Below, piece by piece: positions 16,056-26,800 of a stretch of DNA of 64,000 bases. This DNA is from an uncultured Alphaproteobacteria bacterium. Its GTDB lineage: Bacteria > Pseudomonadota > Alphaproteobacteria > Rhizobiales > Aestuariivirgaceae. The notes below the pieces were generated by a model. It was not told the origin of the DNA. It ran no database searches and worked only from the letters and a program-made list of their open reading frames with translations. Numbering within the stretch: position 1 is the stretch's first letter; each line of letters starts with the position of its first letter. The stretch spans positions 1 through 64,000 of the forward strand of contig CALMZX010000049.1 in the NCBI GenBank assembly GCA_937870685.1, given 5' to 3'. The position numbers and the translations under genes are program-made.

Positions 16056-18863
16056 ATGGCCAATGACAATTCCGTAATCATGCCTGCGATGGTGGCCGCA
16101 GGTCAGGGTGCCTTGCGCGACGGGCAGCGGCTCACGGCCGCTGCCGCCCTGCGCGCGCTGGCGGAGGCACCACATCTCACCTGCCACTCCGGATTCCTGA
16201 TCGAACGGCTTGGCCAGTCCGCCAATGCAAAGCGCGCCGACATCCGCGCCGCGCTGGAACAGAAGCATTTCGATGTGGCAGAACTCTTTGCCTTTGCCTG
16301 CCCGGCACAACAGGCGGTGCCCACACCGCGTGGTCTGGCGCGGGCACTGATGCTTGCCACCGAGAGCGATGCAGAAGCGATCACGGCTGTGCGGGATCAC
16401 CTGCTCACACGCCTCGCTGATCCGCGCTATCCGCTGCTGCGCGAGACCGCCGAGACAGCGACGTTCCTCGCCCGCGCCAACTGGCCCTGGGCGAAGGCGG
16501 TGATGCAGGCGCTGCTGTCAGCCAACCCCAGGCTTGATGTCGGCACATTCGCCACCGGCCTCAATGTCTGGGACAGGGTGGATGAATGGGAGGAGGAAGG
16601 CCCGCGCCCGCCGGGACGGCAGGAGGAGATTTCGCCTGAGGATGTGGGCGTCGTGCTGCGCGATGCGCTGGGCCTTGATGCGGAGACGCGCGCCCAGCAG
16701 CGCGCCTATGCCGAAACCGCCGTGCATGCCTTCGCGGCGCGGCAGTCGCCCGCCTTCAACAACATCCTGATCGCCGAGGCGGGCACGGGGCTGGGCAAGA
16801 CGGTCGGCTACCTCGCACCCGCCTGGGCCTGGTCGCGCAAGAACGCAGCACCGGTGTGGCTTTCCACCTACACCAAGAACCTGCAGCGGCAACTGGATCA
16901 GGAAACTGCCCGCCTGTTGCCCGATCCGCAGGAGCGGCGCGAGAAGATCGTCATCCGCAAGGGGCGCGAGAACTATCTCTGCCTGCTCAACATGCAGGAA
17001 GCCTTCGGGCGCCTGCAGGCGGGCGGCACGCGCGGCGCCCTGCTCGCGGCGCTGATCGCCCGCTGGGCCCGGCACTCGCGCGACGGTGACCTGATCGGCG
17101 GCGATTTTCCCTCGTGGATCCTCTCGTTGTTTCCGGAAAGCAACCTCGATGGCGAGACGCGCCATCCTTCACCGCAGGGCCTGGGCCTCACCGACCGGCG
17201 CGGCGAATGCATCTATGTCGCCTGCCCGCACTACAAGCGCTGCTTCATCGAAAAGAATCTGCGCGCCGCACGCAAGGCCTCGCTGGTGATCGCCAATCAC
17301 GCACTTGTTCTGCATGCCGCCGCCGTTGACCACGCGCTGGGGCAAGCCACCACAAGCGAAGAGGAAACTGCCCCTGGCGGCCTGAAGCGCATCGTCTTTG
17401 ACGAGGGCCATCACCTGTTCGATGCTGCTGACTCCGCCTTCTCCGCCCATCTCACGGCGATGGAGGCGGCGGAACTCAGGCGCTGGCTACGCGGCCCCGA
17501 AAACGACCGCCGCCGGGGACGGGGCCTCGCCGAGCGGGTCGGCGATCTGGTCTCAGAAGAAGATGGTGGCGAGGCGATGCTGGATGCGGTCCTGCGCGCC
17601 GCGCACGCCCTGCCCTCTTCCGGCTTCATGCGGCGCATCCAGGAGGGCCGTGGCGAAGGACCGGCGGAGAGTTTCTTCGCCCTGCTGCGCCAGCAGGTGC
17701 TGGCGCGCGACGGTACCGAGACGGGCCACACGCTGGAGGCCGATTGCCTGCCGCTGATCGAGGGCCTTGCGGAAGCGACGGGTGAACTCGCCGCAGCCCT
17801 CATCGACCTGAAGCGCCCGATGGAGCGGCTGGCGAAACTGCTGGCCTCCAAGCTTGACGATGAAGCGGCCGAACTCAATTCCGCCGAACGGGGCCGCATC
17901 GAGGCCCTGTCACGTTCGCTGCGGCGGCGTGGTGAACTGATGCTGGGCGGCTGGATCACCATGCTGCACCGGCTCATCGGCGAAAAATCCGTGCACATGA
18001 TCGAGTGGTTCGATGTGGAGCAGGCGGGCAACCGCGAGATGGACGTGGGCTTTCACTCGCACTGGATCGACCCCACGGAGCCGCTGGCGCTCGCCGTGCT
18101 GCGTCCGGCGGATGGCATCATCGTCACCTCGGCGACGCTGAAGGACCGCCCGCCGGATGTGCCCGATGACTGGCAGAATGCCGAGATGCGCACCGGGGCC
18201 GTGCATCTGCCCTATCCGGTGCGGCGCGAGAGCTTTGCCTCGCCTTTCGACTATCCGAACATGGCGCGGCTCATCGTTGTGAACGATGTCAACCGCGAGA
18301 ACATGGAACAGCTCGCCGCCGCCTACCGTGAATTGTTCCTTGCCGCCCATGGCGGGGCGCTTGGCCTGTTCACGGCCATCTCGCGGCTCAAGGCGGTGCA
18401 GCGCCGCATCGCCCAGCCGCTGGCGGAAAAAGGCCTGCCGCTCTATGCCCAGCATGTGGACCCCATGGACACAGGCACACTGGTCGATCTGTTCCGGGCC
18501 GAACGCGATGCCTGCCTGCTCGGCACCGATGCGGTGCGCGATGGCGTCGATGTGCCGGGCGATTCATTGCGCCTCATCGTCATGGACCGGGTACCATGGC
18601 CTACGCCGACGATCCTTGAACGCGCCCGCAAGGAGGCCTTCGGAGCGAACAGCTATACCGACATGGTGGTGCGGCTCAGGCTGCGGCAGGCCTTCGGGCG
18701 GCTCATCCGTTCGGCAAAAGACCGGGGCTGTTTTGTGATGCTGGATGCCCGTCTCGCCTCCCGCTTCGCCACCGCCTTCCCGCCGGGCCTTGCCATTGAA
18801 CGCATGGGACTTGTTGACGCGATTGAAGCGGTCAAGGGTTTCTGCCAAACCCCCTCCCAGTGA
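16056..18863 (+). CDS. ATP-dependent DNA helicase, DinG/XPD-like
   Basis: A 935-aa superfamily 2 helicase of the DinG/YoaA/XPD type. Walker A is AEAGTGLGKT (about residues 240-249) and Walker B is VFDEGHHLF. Between them are four cysteines (in NYLCLL, GECIYVACPHYKRC) positioned for the Fe-S cluster of this family. The C-terminal motor domain contains LLGTDAVRDGVDVPGDSL and RQAFGRLIRSAKDRG. The family unwinds 5'-tailed DNA, R-loops or damaged DNA. The first 230 residues form an unassigned helical extension with no counterpart in the usual 650-750-aa enzymes. It is followed 13 bases later by a TerB-like gene. Confidence 0.88.
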   Translation: MANDNSVIMPAMVAAGQGALRDGQRLTAAAALRALAEAPHLTCHSGFLIERLGQSANAKRADIRAALEQKHFDVAELFAFACPAQQAVPTPRGLARALMLATESDAEAITAVRDHLLTRLADPRYPLLRETAETATFLARANWPWAKAVMQALLSANPRLDVGTFATGLNVWDRVDEWEEEGPRPPGRQEEISPEDVGVVLRDALGLDAETRAQQRAYAETAVHAFAARQSPAFNNILIAEAGTGLGKTVGYLAPAWAWSRKNAAPVWLSTYTKNLQRQLDQETARLLPDPQERREKIVIRKGRENYLCLLNMQEAFGRLQAGGTRGALLAALIARWARHSRDGDLIGGDFPSWILSLFPESNLDGETRHPSPQGLGLTDRRGECIYVACPHYKRCFIEKNLRAARKASLVIANHALVLHAAAVDHALGQATTSEEETAPGGLKRIVFDEGHHLFDAADSAFSAHLTAMEAAELRRWLRGPENDRRRGRGLAERVGDLVSEEDGGEAMLDAVLRAAHALPSSGFMRRIQEGRGEGPAESFFALLRQQVLARDGTETGHTLEADCLPLIEGLAEATGELAAALIDLKRPMERLAKLLASKLDDEAAELNSAERGRIEALSRSLRRRGELMLGGWITMLHRLIGEKSVHMIEWFDVEQAGNREMDVGFHSHWIDPTEPLALAVLRPADGIIVTSATLKDRPPDVPDDWQNAEMRTGAVHLPYPVRRESFASPFDYPNMARLIVVNDVNRENMEQLAAAYRELFLAAHGGALGLFTAISRLKAVQRRIAQPLAEKGLPLYAQHVDPMDTGTLVDLFRAERDACLLGTDAVRDGVDVPGDSLRLIVMDRVPWPTPTILERARKEAFGANSYTDMVVRLRLRQAFGRLIRSAKDRGCFVMLDARLASRFATAFPPGLAIERMGLVDAIEAVKGFCQTPSQ

Positions 18864-18876
18864 ATCAGGAGTTCCC

Positions 18877-19290
18877 ATGTCAGGCACCATCTCAACCGAA
18901 CAGGCCCTCATCTATGTGATGGTGATGATGTCGGGCGTCGAAGGCAAGATCAAGCCGGAGGAACTGGCGGAGATCGAGTTGCTGGTGCGCACGCTGCCCG
19001 CCTTCAAGGGCTTTGACCGCTCGCGCCTTGCCACCGTGGCGCAGGAGTGCGGCGACATGCTGCAGGTGAAGGATGGCATGCAGACGGTGATCGCGCTGGT
19101 GAAGGACCAGTTGCCGGCTCGCCTGCGCGAGACGGCCTATGCGCTGGCGGTGGAAGTCGCCGCCGTCGATCTTGCCGTCGGCAAGGAGGAATTGCGCTTC
19201 CTGTCGATCCTGCGTGACGGCCTCGGCCTCGACAAGCTGACAACCGCCGCTCTCGAACGTTCGGCGATTGCGCGCTACCAGTCGCTGTAG
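18877..19290 (+). CDS. TerB-like protein
   Basis: A 137-aa all-helical protein resembling the TerB domain (tellurite resistance/stress): it begins STEQALIYVMVMMSGVEGKIKPEELAEIE and continues with a second acidic helix pair VAAVDLAVGKEELRFLSIL. TerB-like domains bind metal ions and act as scaffolds; a defined role for stand-alone members is not known. AGGAG five bases upstream sets the ATG at 18877. It is probably co-transcribed with the helicase gene. Confidence 0.8.
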   Translation: MSGTISTEQALIYVMVMMSGVEGKIKPEELAEIELLVRTLPAFKGFDRSRLATVAQECGDMLQVKDGMQTVIALVKDQLPARLRETAYALAVEVAAVDLAVGKEELRFLSILRDGLGLDKLTTAALERSAIARYQSL

Positions 19291-19320
19291 GTTCCGGCGT
19301 CCTCGGATTCGGCCAACACC

Positions 19321-20652
19321 TCACCCCGTCCCGAACAACCGTTTCTCGATCGCGCCCAGCCTTCCCGCGAAGGTGAGGCCCCTTGCGATGAAGAAGATGT
19401 TGAGGGCGGCCCAGAGGCCGTGGTTGCCGAAGGGCTGTTCCAGCGCCCACCAGGCGGCCATGTAGATCGCCAGTGACACCACCATCATGTTGCGCATGTC
19501 ACGGGTCGCCATGGCGCCGGTGAAGATGCCGTCCATCTGGAAGCAGACCGTGCCCAGCACGGTGGCCAGCGCCGCCCACCAGAGGTAATGCGCGGCGGAT
19601 GCCCGCACCGCTGGATCAAGGGTCATCAGGGCCGCCAGCTGCCCGCCGAAGAGCAAGATGATCAGTGCACAGAGCAATCCGAGAACGCCCGCCCAAAGCG
19701 AGGTGAGTCCCACGGCGCGGCGGAAGCGGTCGCGGTTGCGCGCACCAATCGCCTGCCCCACCAACGCCTCCGCCGCATAGGCGAAGCCGTCGATCATGTA
19801 GGCCGAGACCTCGAAGAGGTTGAGCACCACCGCATTGGTGGCGACGATGAGATCGCCCTGCCGCGCGCCGCGCGAGACAAACCAGGCGAAGGCGAAGACC
19901 AGGCAAAGGGTGCGGATCATGATGTCGCCGTTGGCGCTGATCAGCGACACGAACCTGTCGCGCTGGAAGATGTAGGCCCAGCCGGGGCGTTCATGCATCT
20001 CCATCAGGCGGCGGGCGGCGAAAAAGAGGCCGAGCAGCACGGCGGCGTATTCCGCCGTGACGACGGCGAGACCCACGCCCGCGGTAGCCAACCCCGCCCC
20101 CAGAACCAGCGCCGCACTCAGCGTCATGTTGGTGAGGTTGAGGAAGAGTTGGGTGATGAAGGCGGTTGTCGAACGCCCCTGACCGATGAACCAGCCCATG
20201 ATGGCGAAGTTGGTGAGTGCGGCAGGGGCCGCCCAGATGCGGTAGCTGAAATAGGTCTGGGCTTCCGCCTGCACCAGCGCGCTGCCACCCATCAGCTTGA
20301 CGGCAAGCGGACCTGCCCACGGCCCCGCAGCCAGCAGGCAGAGGCCGATTGCCAGCGCAAGGATGAGGCTGCGGAAGAGCAGCGTCACCAGCTCGCGGCT
20401 GTCGCCCGCGCCCGTGGCCTGCGCTGAAAGCCCGCCTGTGGAGAGCCGCAGGAAGCCGAACCCCCAGAACAGGAAAGAGAAGATCAGCGCGCCAACGGCG
20501 ACGCCGCCGATGTAGTGCGGCCCCGGCAGCCGCCCCATGACCGCCGTGTTGACCACGCCGATCAGCGGCTCCGACATGTTGGAGAGCACGATGGGCACGG
20601 CGATCCGCAGGATCGAAGCGTGGGTGATGGGAAGGCCGGGAGCAAGCGCCAT
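19321..20652 (-). CDS. MATE-family multidrug/solute efflux transporter (DinF-like)
   Basis: A 443-aa inner-membrane protein with about twelve hydrophobic segments, of the MATE family, which exports drugs or metabolites in exchange for H+ or Na+. The start ITHASILRIAVPIVLSNMSEPLIGVVNTAVMGRL is the family N-terminus, close to DinF-type members. The ATG at 20652 gives the family length; an ATG at 20706 would add 18 polar residues and would share the CCATGG of the divergent helicase start. No ribosome-binding site stands out at either position. Substrate unknown. Confidence 0.86.
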   Translation of the reverse strand: MALAPGLPITHASILRIAVPIVLSNMSEPLIGVVNTAVMGRLPGPHYIGGVAVGALIFSFLFWGFGFLRLSTGGLSAQATGAGDSRELVTLLFRSLILALAIGLCLLAAGPWAGPLAVKLMGGSALVQAEAQTYFSYRIWAAPAALTNFAIMGWFIGQGRSTTAFITQLFLNLTNMTLSAALVLGAGLATAGVGLAVVTAEYAAVLLGLFFAARRLMEMHERPGWAYIFQRDRFVSLISANGDIMIRTLCLVFAFAWFVSRGARQGDLIVATNAVVLNLFEVSAYMIDGFAYAAEALVGQAIGARNRDRFRRAVGLTSLWAGVLGLLCALIILLFGGQLAALMTLDPAVRASAAHYLWWAALATVLGTVCFQMDGIFTGAMATRDMRNMMVVSLAIYMAAWWALEQPFGNHGLWAALNIFFIARGLTFAGRLGAIEKRLFGTG

Positions 20653-20704
20653 GATGTTCAACGGGTTGCGTGAGGCGTGTGGCTCCGTCAAGTTCCACTT
20701 TGCC

Positions 20705-23176
20705 ATGGCTGATTTGCACCACAGGATCGCAGGATGGTTTGCGGCGCGCGGCTGGACACCGCGCCCGCACCAGCTTGCCATGCTGCAACAGGGCCTCGCG
20801 GGGCACTCCGCCCTGCTCATTTCGCCCACCGGCGGCGGCAAGACACTCGCCGGCTTCCTCACCACGCTGCAGGAACTGGCAGAGCCGCACGCCCACGACG
20901 GCATCCACACGCTCTACATTTCACCGCTGAAGGCGCTGGCGGTGGACATTGCCCGCAACCTTGAGGCACCCGTGCGCGAGATGGGTCTTCCCGTCACCAT
21001 CGAGACCCGCACCGGCGACACGCCTGCCTCGCGCCGGGCCCGCATCCGCAGCCACCCGCCGGATATTCTCATCACCACGCCGGAACAGGTGTCGCTGCTG
21101 GTGGCGGACCCGGCCGCCGCACACCTGCTCCGCAACCTGCGCAGCGTCATCATCGACGAGTTGCATGCCATCGTCACCTCGAAGCGCGGCGTGCTCCTGT
21201 CGCTGGCGCTGACACGGGTGCGGGCGCACGCCCCTGCGACCCGCTTCTTCGGGCTGTCGGCAACGGTGGCTGACCCGGATGCCTTGCGGGCCTGGCTCGC
21301 ACCTGCGGGCACGACGCCGGTGGCGCTGGTCACCGGTGCCGCCGGTGCGCCACCCGACCTCGCGATCCTCGAATCGGAGGAGCGCGTGCCATGGTCCGGC
21401 CATTCGGCGCGGTATGCGGTCACGGACATCTATGAGGCCATCAAGCGCCACCGCATGAGCCTGATCTTCGTCAACACACGCTCGCAGGCGGAACTTCTGT
21501 TCAAGGAATTGTGGGACGCCAACGAGGATACGCTGGCCATCGCGCTGCATCACGGATCACTTGATGTCGCGCAGCGCCGCAAGGTGGAAGCGGCCATGGC
21601 GGCCAACGCCTTGAAAGCGGTTGTTGCCACCTCGACGCTTGATCTCGGCATCGACTGGGGCGACGTTGATCTGGTGGTGCAGGTGGGGGCGCCGAAAGGT
21701 TCCAGCCGCCTGCTGCAACGGATCGGTCGGGCCAATCACCGCCTCGATGAAGCGAGCAAGGCGCTGCTCGTTCCCTCCAACCGCTTCGAGGTGCTGGAAT
21801 GCGAGGCGGCGCTGGAGGCGGTGGCCGAGAACGCGCAGGACACGGAATATCCCATGGTGCTGAAACTCGACGTGCTGGCCCAGCACATCCTCGGCCGCGC
21901 CGTGGCGGGTCCGTTCGATGCGGCACACTTGTTCCGCGAGGTCACATCCGCCTTCACCTTCCGCAACCTGCCACGCGCCCTCTTCGACCAGACGCTCGAC
22001 TATGTGGCAACGGGTGGTTACGCGCTCAAATCCTACGAGCGCTACGCCAAGCTGCGGCAACAGCCGGACGGGTTGTGGCGGCTCTCGCATCCGCGGCTGG
22101 CGCAGCAGTACCGCCTCAACATCGGCACCATCGTGGAAGAGGAAATGCTCAAGGTGCGAATCGCCAAGGTGCGCACTGTCTTGGGCAAGCGGGTGGCCAC
22201 GGGCGGTTTCGTGCTGGGCGAACTGGAAGAGTGGTTCCTGTCGCAGCTTGCGGTGGGAGACACCTATCTCTTCTCAGGCCAGGTGCTGCGCCATGAGGGC
22301 ATCGACGAGTTTGGCGCGCTGGCGACACGCGCACCGGGACGTGACCCGCGCATTCCCTCCTATCAGGGCGGCAAGTTTCCGCTCTCCACCTATCTGGCGT
22401 CGCGGGTCAGGCGCATCCTCGCCAACCCGGCGCAGTGGGGGCACCTGCCGCCGCAGGTGCGCGACTGGCTTTCGACGCAACGCTGGGCCAGCGTGTTGCC
22501 GGATGAGAACCAGATGCTGGTGGAGACCTTTCCGCGCGCCGAGAAATTCTACATGGTCTGCTATCCCTTCGAGGGGCGGCTGGCGCAGCAGACGCTGGGC
22601 ATGCTGCTGACACGGCGGCTGGAACGCTGGGGGGCGCGGCCGCTGGGCTTTGTCGCCTCGGAGTATGCGCTGGTGGTCTGGGGGGTGCGTGACATGGGTA
22701 CGATGATTGCCGAAGGCAAGCTGTCACTGGCGCGGCTTTTCGACGAAGACATGCTGGGTGACGACCTTGAGGCGTGGTTGGCCGAATCCAACCTGATGAA
22801 GCGCACCTTCCGCAATGTGGCGATCATCGCAGGGCTGATCGAACGGCGCATGCCCGGCAAGGAGAAGACCACGCGTCAGGTGACGGTCAACACCGATCTC
22901 ATCTACGATGCGCTGCGCTCGCACCAGCCGGACCATGTGCTGCTGCGCGCCGCCTGGGATGACGCGGCGGAGGGCCTGATCGACGTGCACCGGCTGGGCG
23001 GGCTCCTGAAGCGCATCAAGAACCAGATCATCCACCGCGACCTCGAACGGGTGTCGCCGCTTGCCGTTCCGGTGCTGCTTGAGATCGGGCGCGAATCGAT
23101 TCAAGGCAGTGGCGATGATGCCCTTCTCGCCGAAGCCGCCGATGCCCTCATGGACGAGGCCATGCGGCTTGTCTGA
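20705..23176 (+). CDS. Ligase-associated DEXH-box helicase (Lhr-like)
   Basis: An 823-aa superfamily 2 helicase. Walker A SPTGGGKT is at residues 40-47, the DEXH box reads VIIDELHAI, motif VI-type RIGRANHR follows, and a C-terminal winged-helix and Lhr-core region extends to the end. The length and the direct pairing with the PdeM gene identify the DNA ligase-associated DEXH helicase, known from a four-gene DNA repair cluster (ligase, helicase, metallo-beta-lactamase exonuclease, PdeM). The ligase and exonuclease are not in this window. The downstream gene overlaps its 3' end. Confidence 0.87.
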   Translation: MADLHHRIAGWFAARGWTPRPHQLAMLQQGLAGHSALLISPTGGGKTLAGFLTTLQELAEPHAHDGIHTLYISPLKALAVDIARNLEAPVREMGLPVTIETRTGDTPASRRARIRSHPPDILITTPEQVSLLVADPAAAHLLRNLRSVIIDELHAIVTSKRGVLLSLALTRVRAHAPATRFFGLSATVADPDALRAWLAPAGTTPVALVTGAAGAPPDLAILESEERVPWSGHSARYAVTDIYEAIKRHRMSLIFVNTRSQAELLFKELWDANEDTLAIALHHGSLDVAQRRKVEAAMAANALKAVVATSTLDLGIDWGDVDLVVQVGAPKGSSRLLQRIGRANHRLDEASKALLVPSNRFEVLECEAALEAVAENAQDTEYPMVLKLDVLAQHILGRAVAGPFDAAHLFREVTSAFTFRNLPRALFDQTLDYVATGGYALKSYERYAKLRQQPDGLWRLSHPRLAQQYRLNIGTIVEEEMLKVRIAKVRTVLGKRVATGGFVLGELEEWFLSQLAVGDTYLFSGQVLRHEGIDEFGALATRAPGRDPRIPSYQGGKFPLSTYLASRVRRILANPAQWGHLPPQVRDWLSTQRWASVLPDENQMLVETFPRAEKFYMVCYPFEGRLAQQTLGMLLTRRLERWGARPLGFVASEYALVVWGVRDMGTMIAEGKLSLARLFDEDMLGDDLEAWLAESNLMKRTFRNVAIIAGLIERRMPGKEKTTRQVTVNTDLIYDALRSHQPDHVLLRAAWDDAAEGLIDVHRLGGLLKRIKNQIIHRDLERVSPLAVPVLLEIGRESIQGSGDDALLAEAADALMDEAMRLV

Positions 23177-23849
23177 GAGCCACGAGATCTCGCTGGCCGG
23201 TCTCAGCTTCCGGCCGAGCCTGTCGGGCGCGCTGTTTGCGCCGGAACAGGGCGCACTTCTGGTTGCCGACCTGCATCTGGAACAGGGTGCCGCCCTGGCG
23301 CGGCGGGGCGTGGCAGTGCCGCCCTATGACACGGGGCTCACGCTTGCGGCCCTGGAAGCCGTGATCGCGGAGACGTTGCCCCGCACCCTCTATTTCCTTG
23401 GCGACAGCTTCCATGATGCGGCGGGGCACACACTGCTGGATGAGGCCCTGCTGCTCCGCCTGCGGACAATCACGGAGCAGATCGAAACCGTCTGGATCAG
23501 CGGCAACCATGACCCCGCACCGAAAGACACCCTGCCGGGCCGCCACGTCGCGCAGGCCCGCATTGGTCCTGTCACGCTTCGCCACGAACCCTCCCGCAGT
23601 CCCGCAACGCCGGAAATCGCCGGACACCTGCATCCGGGGGCTGGCATCGTGCAGCGTGGCCACATGGTGAGGGGCAAGTGCTTCGTCAGCGACCCGCGCC
23701 GCATCATCCTGCCCGCCTTTGGTGCCTATACCGGCGGCATGAGCGTGCGCGCACCCGCCTTCGAGGGTCTTCTGGAAACAGAACGGGCCAGCGTCATCCT
23801 GCTGGCCCGCGAGAAGATGTACCGCTTTCCGTTTGCGCGGGTGAGTTAG
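23142..23849 (+). CDS. pdeM: Ligase-associated DNA damage response endonuclease PdeM
   Basis: A 235-aa calcineurin-like metallophosphoesterase. The metal-binding motifs are DLHLEQG, GDSFHD, GNHD and GHLHPG in order. These are the PdeM signature, and PdeM is the fourth partner of the ligase-associated repair cluster. The start is uncertain: ATG 23142 is used, but a TTG at 23169 overlapping the helicase stop would match the family N-terminus (SHEISLAGLSF) better. The stop overlaps that of the convergent PodJ-like gene by four bases. Confidence 0.85.
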   Translation: MPSWTRPCGLSESHEISLAGLSFRPSLSGALFAPEQGALLVADLHLEQGAALARRGVAVPPYDTGLTLAALEAVIAETLPRTLYFLGDSFHDAAGHTLLDEALLLRLRTITEQIETVWISGNHDPAPKDTLPGRHVAQARIGPVTLRHEPSRSPATPEIAGHLHPGAGIVQRGHMVRGKCFVSDPRRIILPAFGAYTGGMSVRAPAFEGLLETERASVILLAREKMYRFPFARVS

Positions 23850-26800
23850 CCGCCCACGCTCATCTGGACATTCCAGTCGGCGTTGTTGATGGCAATCACG
23901 TTGGCCGTATCCGGCGCCTTCTCGGGCGACCAGGCGGCGAGACGGGTCTTGGCGGCGAGGAGTTCACCCTGCGTCAATGCCTTGGCGAGCACCGAGGCGC
24001 GCTTGGCGGCATCGCCATCCTGCTGCTGGCCCGCGACCGAATACCAGAACCAGGCATCGGACTTGTTGGCTTCGGTGCCAAGGCCGCGCTCCAGAAGCAC
24101 CGCGAGATTGTACTGGCTGTCCTTGAGGCCATGGGCCGCGCCCAGCGAGAACCACTTGTAGGCGCGCTTGTAGTCGGGCGCTCCCAGCTCGTTGCCCGAC
24201 GCCAGCACGGCGGCGTTGTGCATGGATTTCACATTGCCGAGACCGGCGGAGCGTTCATACCAACCGAGCGCCGCCTTCAGGTCCTTGGCCACGCCGCGGC
24301 CACGCTCATACATGGTTGCGAGGCGGTATTGGGCTGGCGCAGAGCCCTGGGCGGCCGCCTTGCCATACCAGTAGGCCGCTTTCTCGTAGTCCTGCTGCAC
24401 CTTCTCGCCGTTGAGATAGCGGGTGGCGATGACGAACTGTGCCGTCGGATCTCCAAGGGCGGCGGCCTCGCGCAGTGCCATGGCACCCACTTCGGCAGGC
24501 GGCAGGTTTTCCGGTGCCGCCGCTTCGCCCGCGACCAGCGCCGAAATCGGCTTGGTGCCCAACGTCTGCGGCAATGATCCTGTCAGGATCGGGTCTGTTT
24601 CGGTTTCCAGCGCGCCGCTCTCAAGCGGAGCGGGGACCGGGGCGGCGGGCGCACTCTGTTCCAGCGGGGCCGGGGCCGTCGTGCTGCCCTGTTCGATCGA
24701 CTGTTCTATGGCGGCAGGCGCCACCGGTGCCTTGGCCTTGTGGCTGCGGCCCACCATGTTGAAGGTGAAGGCGGAGACGGCAGCGAGCAGCACCAGACCC
24801 ATGAGCAGGAGCTTGCGGCGCTTGTTCTCGGTGTTGCTGTTGGCAGCCTTGAAGCCCGGCGGCGGCTTGATTTCGCCCGCGAGACCCACAGGCCCGTGCT
24901 GCGGCTGGCCTTGCGGCTTCTTCTTGAAGAACGGGAGGTTGAGAAGCCTCTTCGAGCTTTCCTCGCTCATCTTCGCGGCACCTGGAGAGATGCCGGCGAG
25001 AATGGACTTCTGCTGCGAGGCAGCCTGGGCGGCGCGGCGGGCAGCGGCGATGAAATCGTCAGCGCCTGCGAAGCTGTCGGCCTGCGGGGCAGCACCCACC
25101 GGCGCGAACGGATTGACGGCGGCCTGTGGTGCCACTTCAAACGGATTGAAAGCGGGTGCAGATTCCAGTCCCTCAGGGGCGGGCTGGATTTCCGCCATGG
25201 GATGGCCTGCGGCCGGCATGCCAGATTGCAGCAGGGCCTCTTCAAAGGGATTGCTGGATGGACTTGCGGCAAACTCGCTGGCCACGGGCGCTGCCTGTTC
25301 CATGAGCGGGGCAGCGGCTGCGGCTGCGACGCGCTGGCCAATGGTAGCGGTTTCCAGTTCCGCCAGCTTGGTGACGATCTGTTCGAGGGTGTCGTGCACC
25401 GCTTCCAGGGTTTCCTGGTTGCGCTGGTCGGCTGTTTCGGCGGCGGTGCGCACGGCGGTGAGGCCGTTCTCCAGTGCCTGGATTTCAGGCGAACCGGCGA
25501 GCGAGACCTGCTGGGGACCTGCCGCCAGGATCTGCTGGGCCATGCGGGAGGCGGCACCTTCGGCCACTTCCTCGGTCCACTTGCGCTGCTGCTCCACGGT
25601 ATCGAAGAGCTGGTTGACCGCACGCTCAATGGTTTCGAGCGATGACAGCTGCTGCTCCGTGCGGCTCAGGCGTTCGGAGACTTCGGCGATGCGTTCGTCA
25701 ATCTCGGCGGCATGGGATGAGCCACGGCCCGCCATGGCTTCGCTGAACTTGTAATCCAGTTCGGCGATGCGGTTTTCCAGTTCGGCGAACTGCGGCATCG
25801 ACCGGGTGGCGGCCTGAGTCTGTTCCAGACGCTGGGTGATGTCGAGGATGCGGCGGTCCATGTCGGCGAGCGGACGCATGTCCGGGCCTTGCGCCACGCG
25901 GGTTGAGAGCTGTTCCACTGCGGCGCGCAGTTCCAGCACCTCAGGCCCGCTGCCGGGCTGGGCCGTTTCGTCGATGCGGCGGTTGAGGCGTTCGATCTCG
26001 CCGCGCAGGCGCTGGATTTCGGCAGGACCGGCATTGGCACCCGCGAGCGAGGACTGCGCTTCCTTGAGCAGGCCGAGAATGCGGTTCTCGATCGCACGCA
26101 GTTCGTGCTGGCTCGCCTGCACGGCTTGGGTCTGGGCCTTGGAGGCAAGGGTTTCCGAATGCTCGCGCACCTGGTCGATGCGCTTGGCGAGATCGGTGAT
26201 TTCACGGCGCAGGAGATCGGACAGGCTCTGGTGTTGGGTGGATGATTCGCTGCGTTCCACCCGCTTGGCCAGATCGGCAAGGCGCGTTTCGAGGGCCGAG
26301 AAGGCCGGGGCCTGGCGCACGAACTGGTCATTGTCGGAGGTCTGGGCCTTCGTGCCCAGGTTGGCGATGCGGTCCTGCAGGGACTTGAAGGTTTCCTTGG
26401 TGCGCTTTTCGCTCGTCTCCATGTGCTCGACGATGCTGCGCACGGCCTTTTCCAGGGCCTGGAAGCTCTGCGAGTCTTCCACGCGCGAGGCCTGCGGGCG
26501 GCTTGCCGCGGTGAACTGGCGGGACAGTCCGGCAATCCGTTCATTGACGGCGGTGATGGCTTCCACCGTCTGGCGTTCGTTGTTCTCGACGCGGCTGAGG
26601 ACGCGTGTGAAAGCCTCCGCGTCATCGCGCTCGCTGGCGGCGTGGATGCCGATGCGGGCTGCCGTGGCGGATTCGCCGATGGAGAGGCGGGCCAGCTTTT
26701 CGGCGATGTCTTCGAGACGGCTGGCGGCGCGTTCAATGGCAGGCATGCCGGCAGCGCCGCGCGGGCGGGCGCTCAGGGCGGGAACGGGTGCCTCCTGCGG

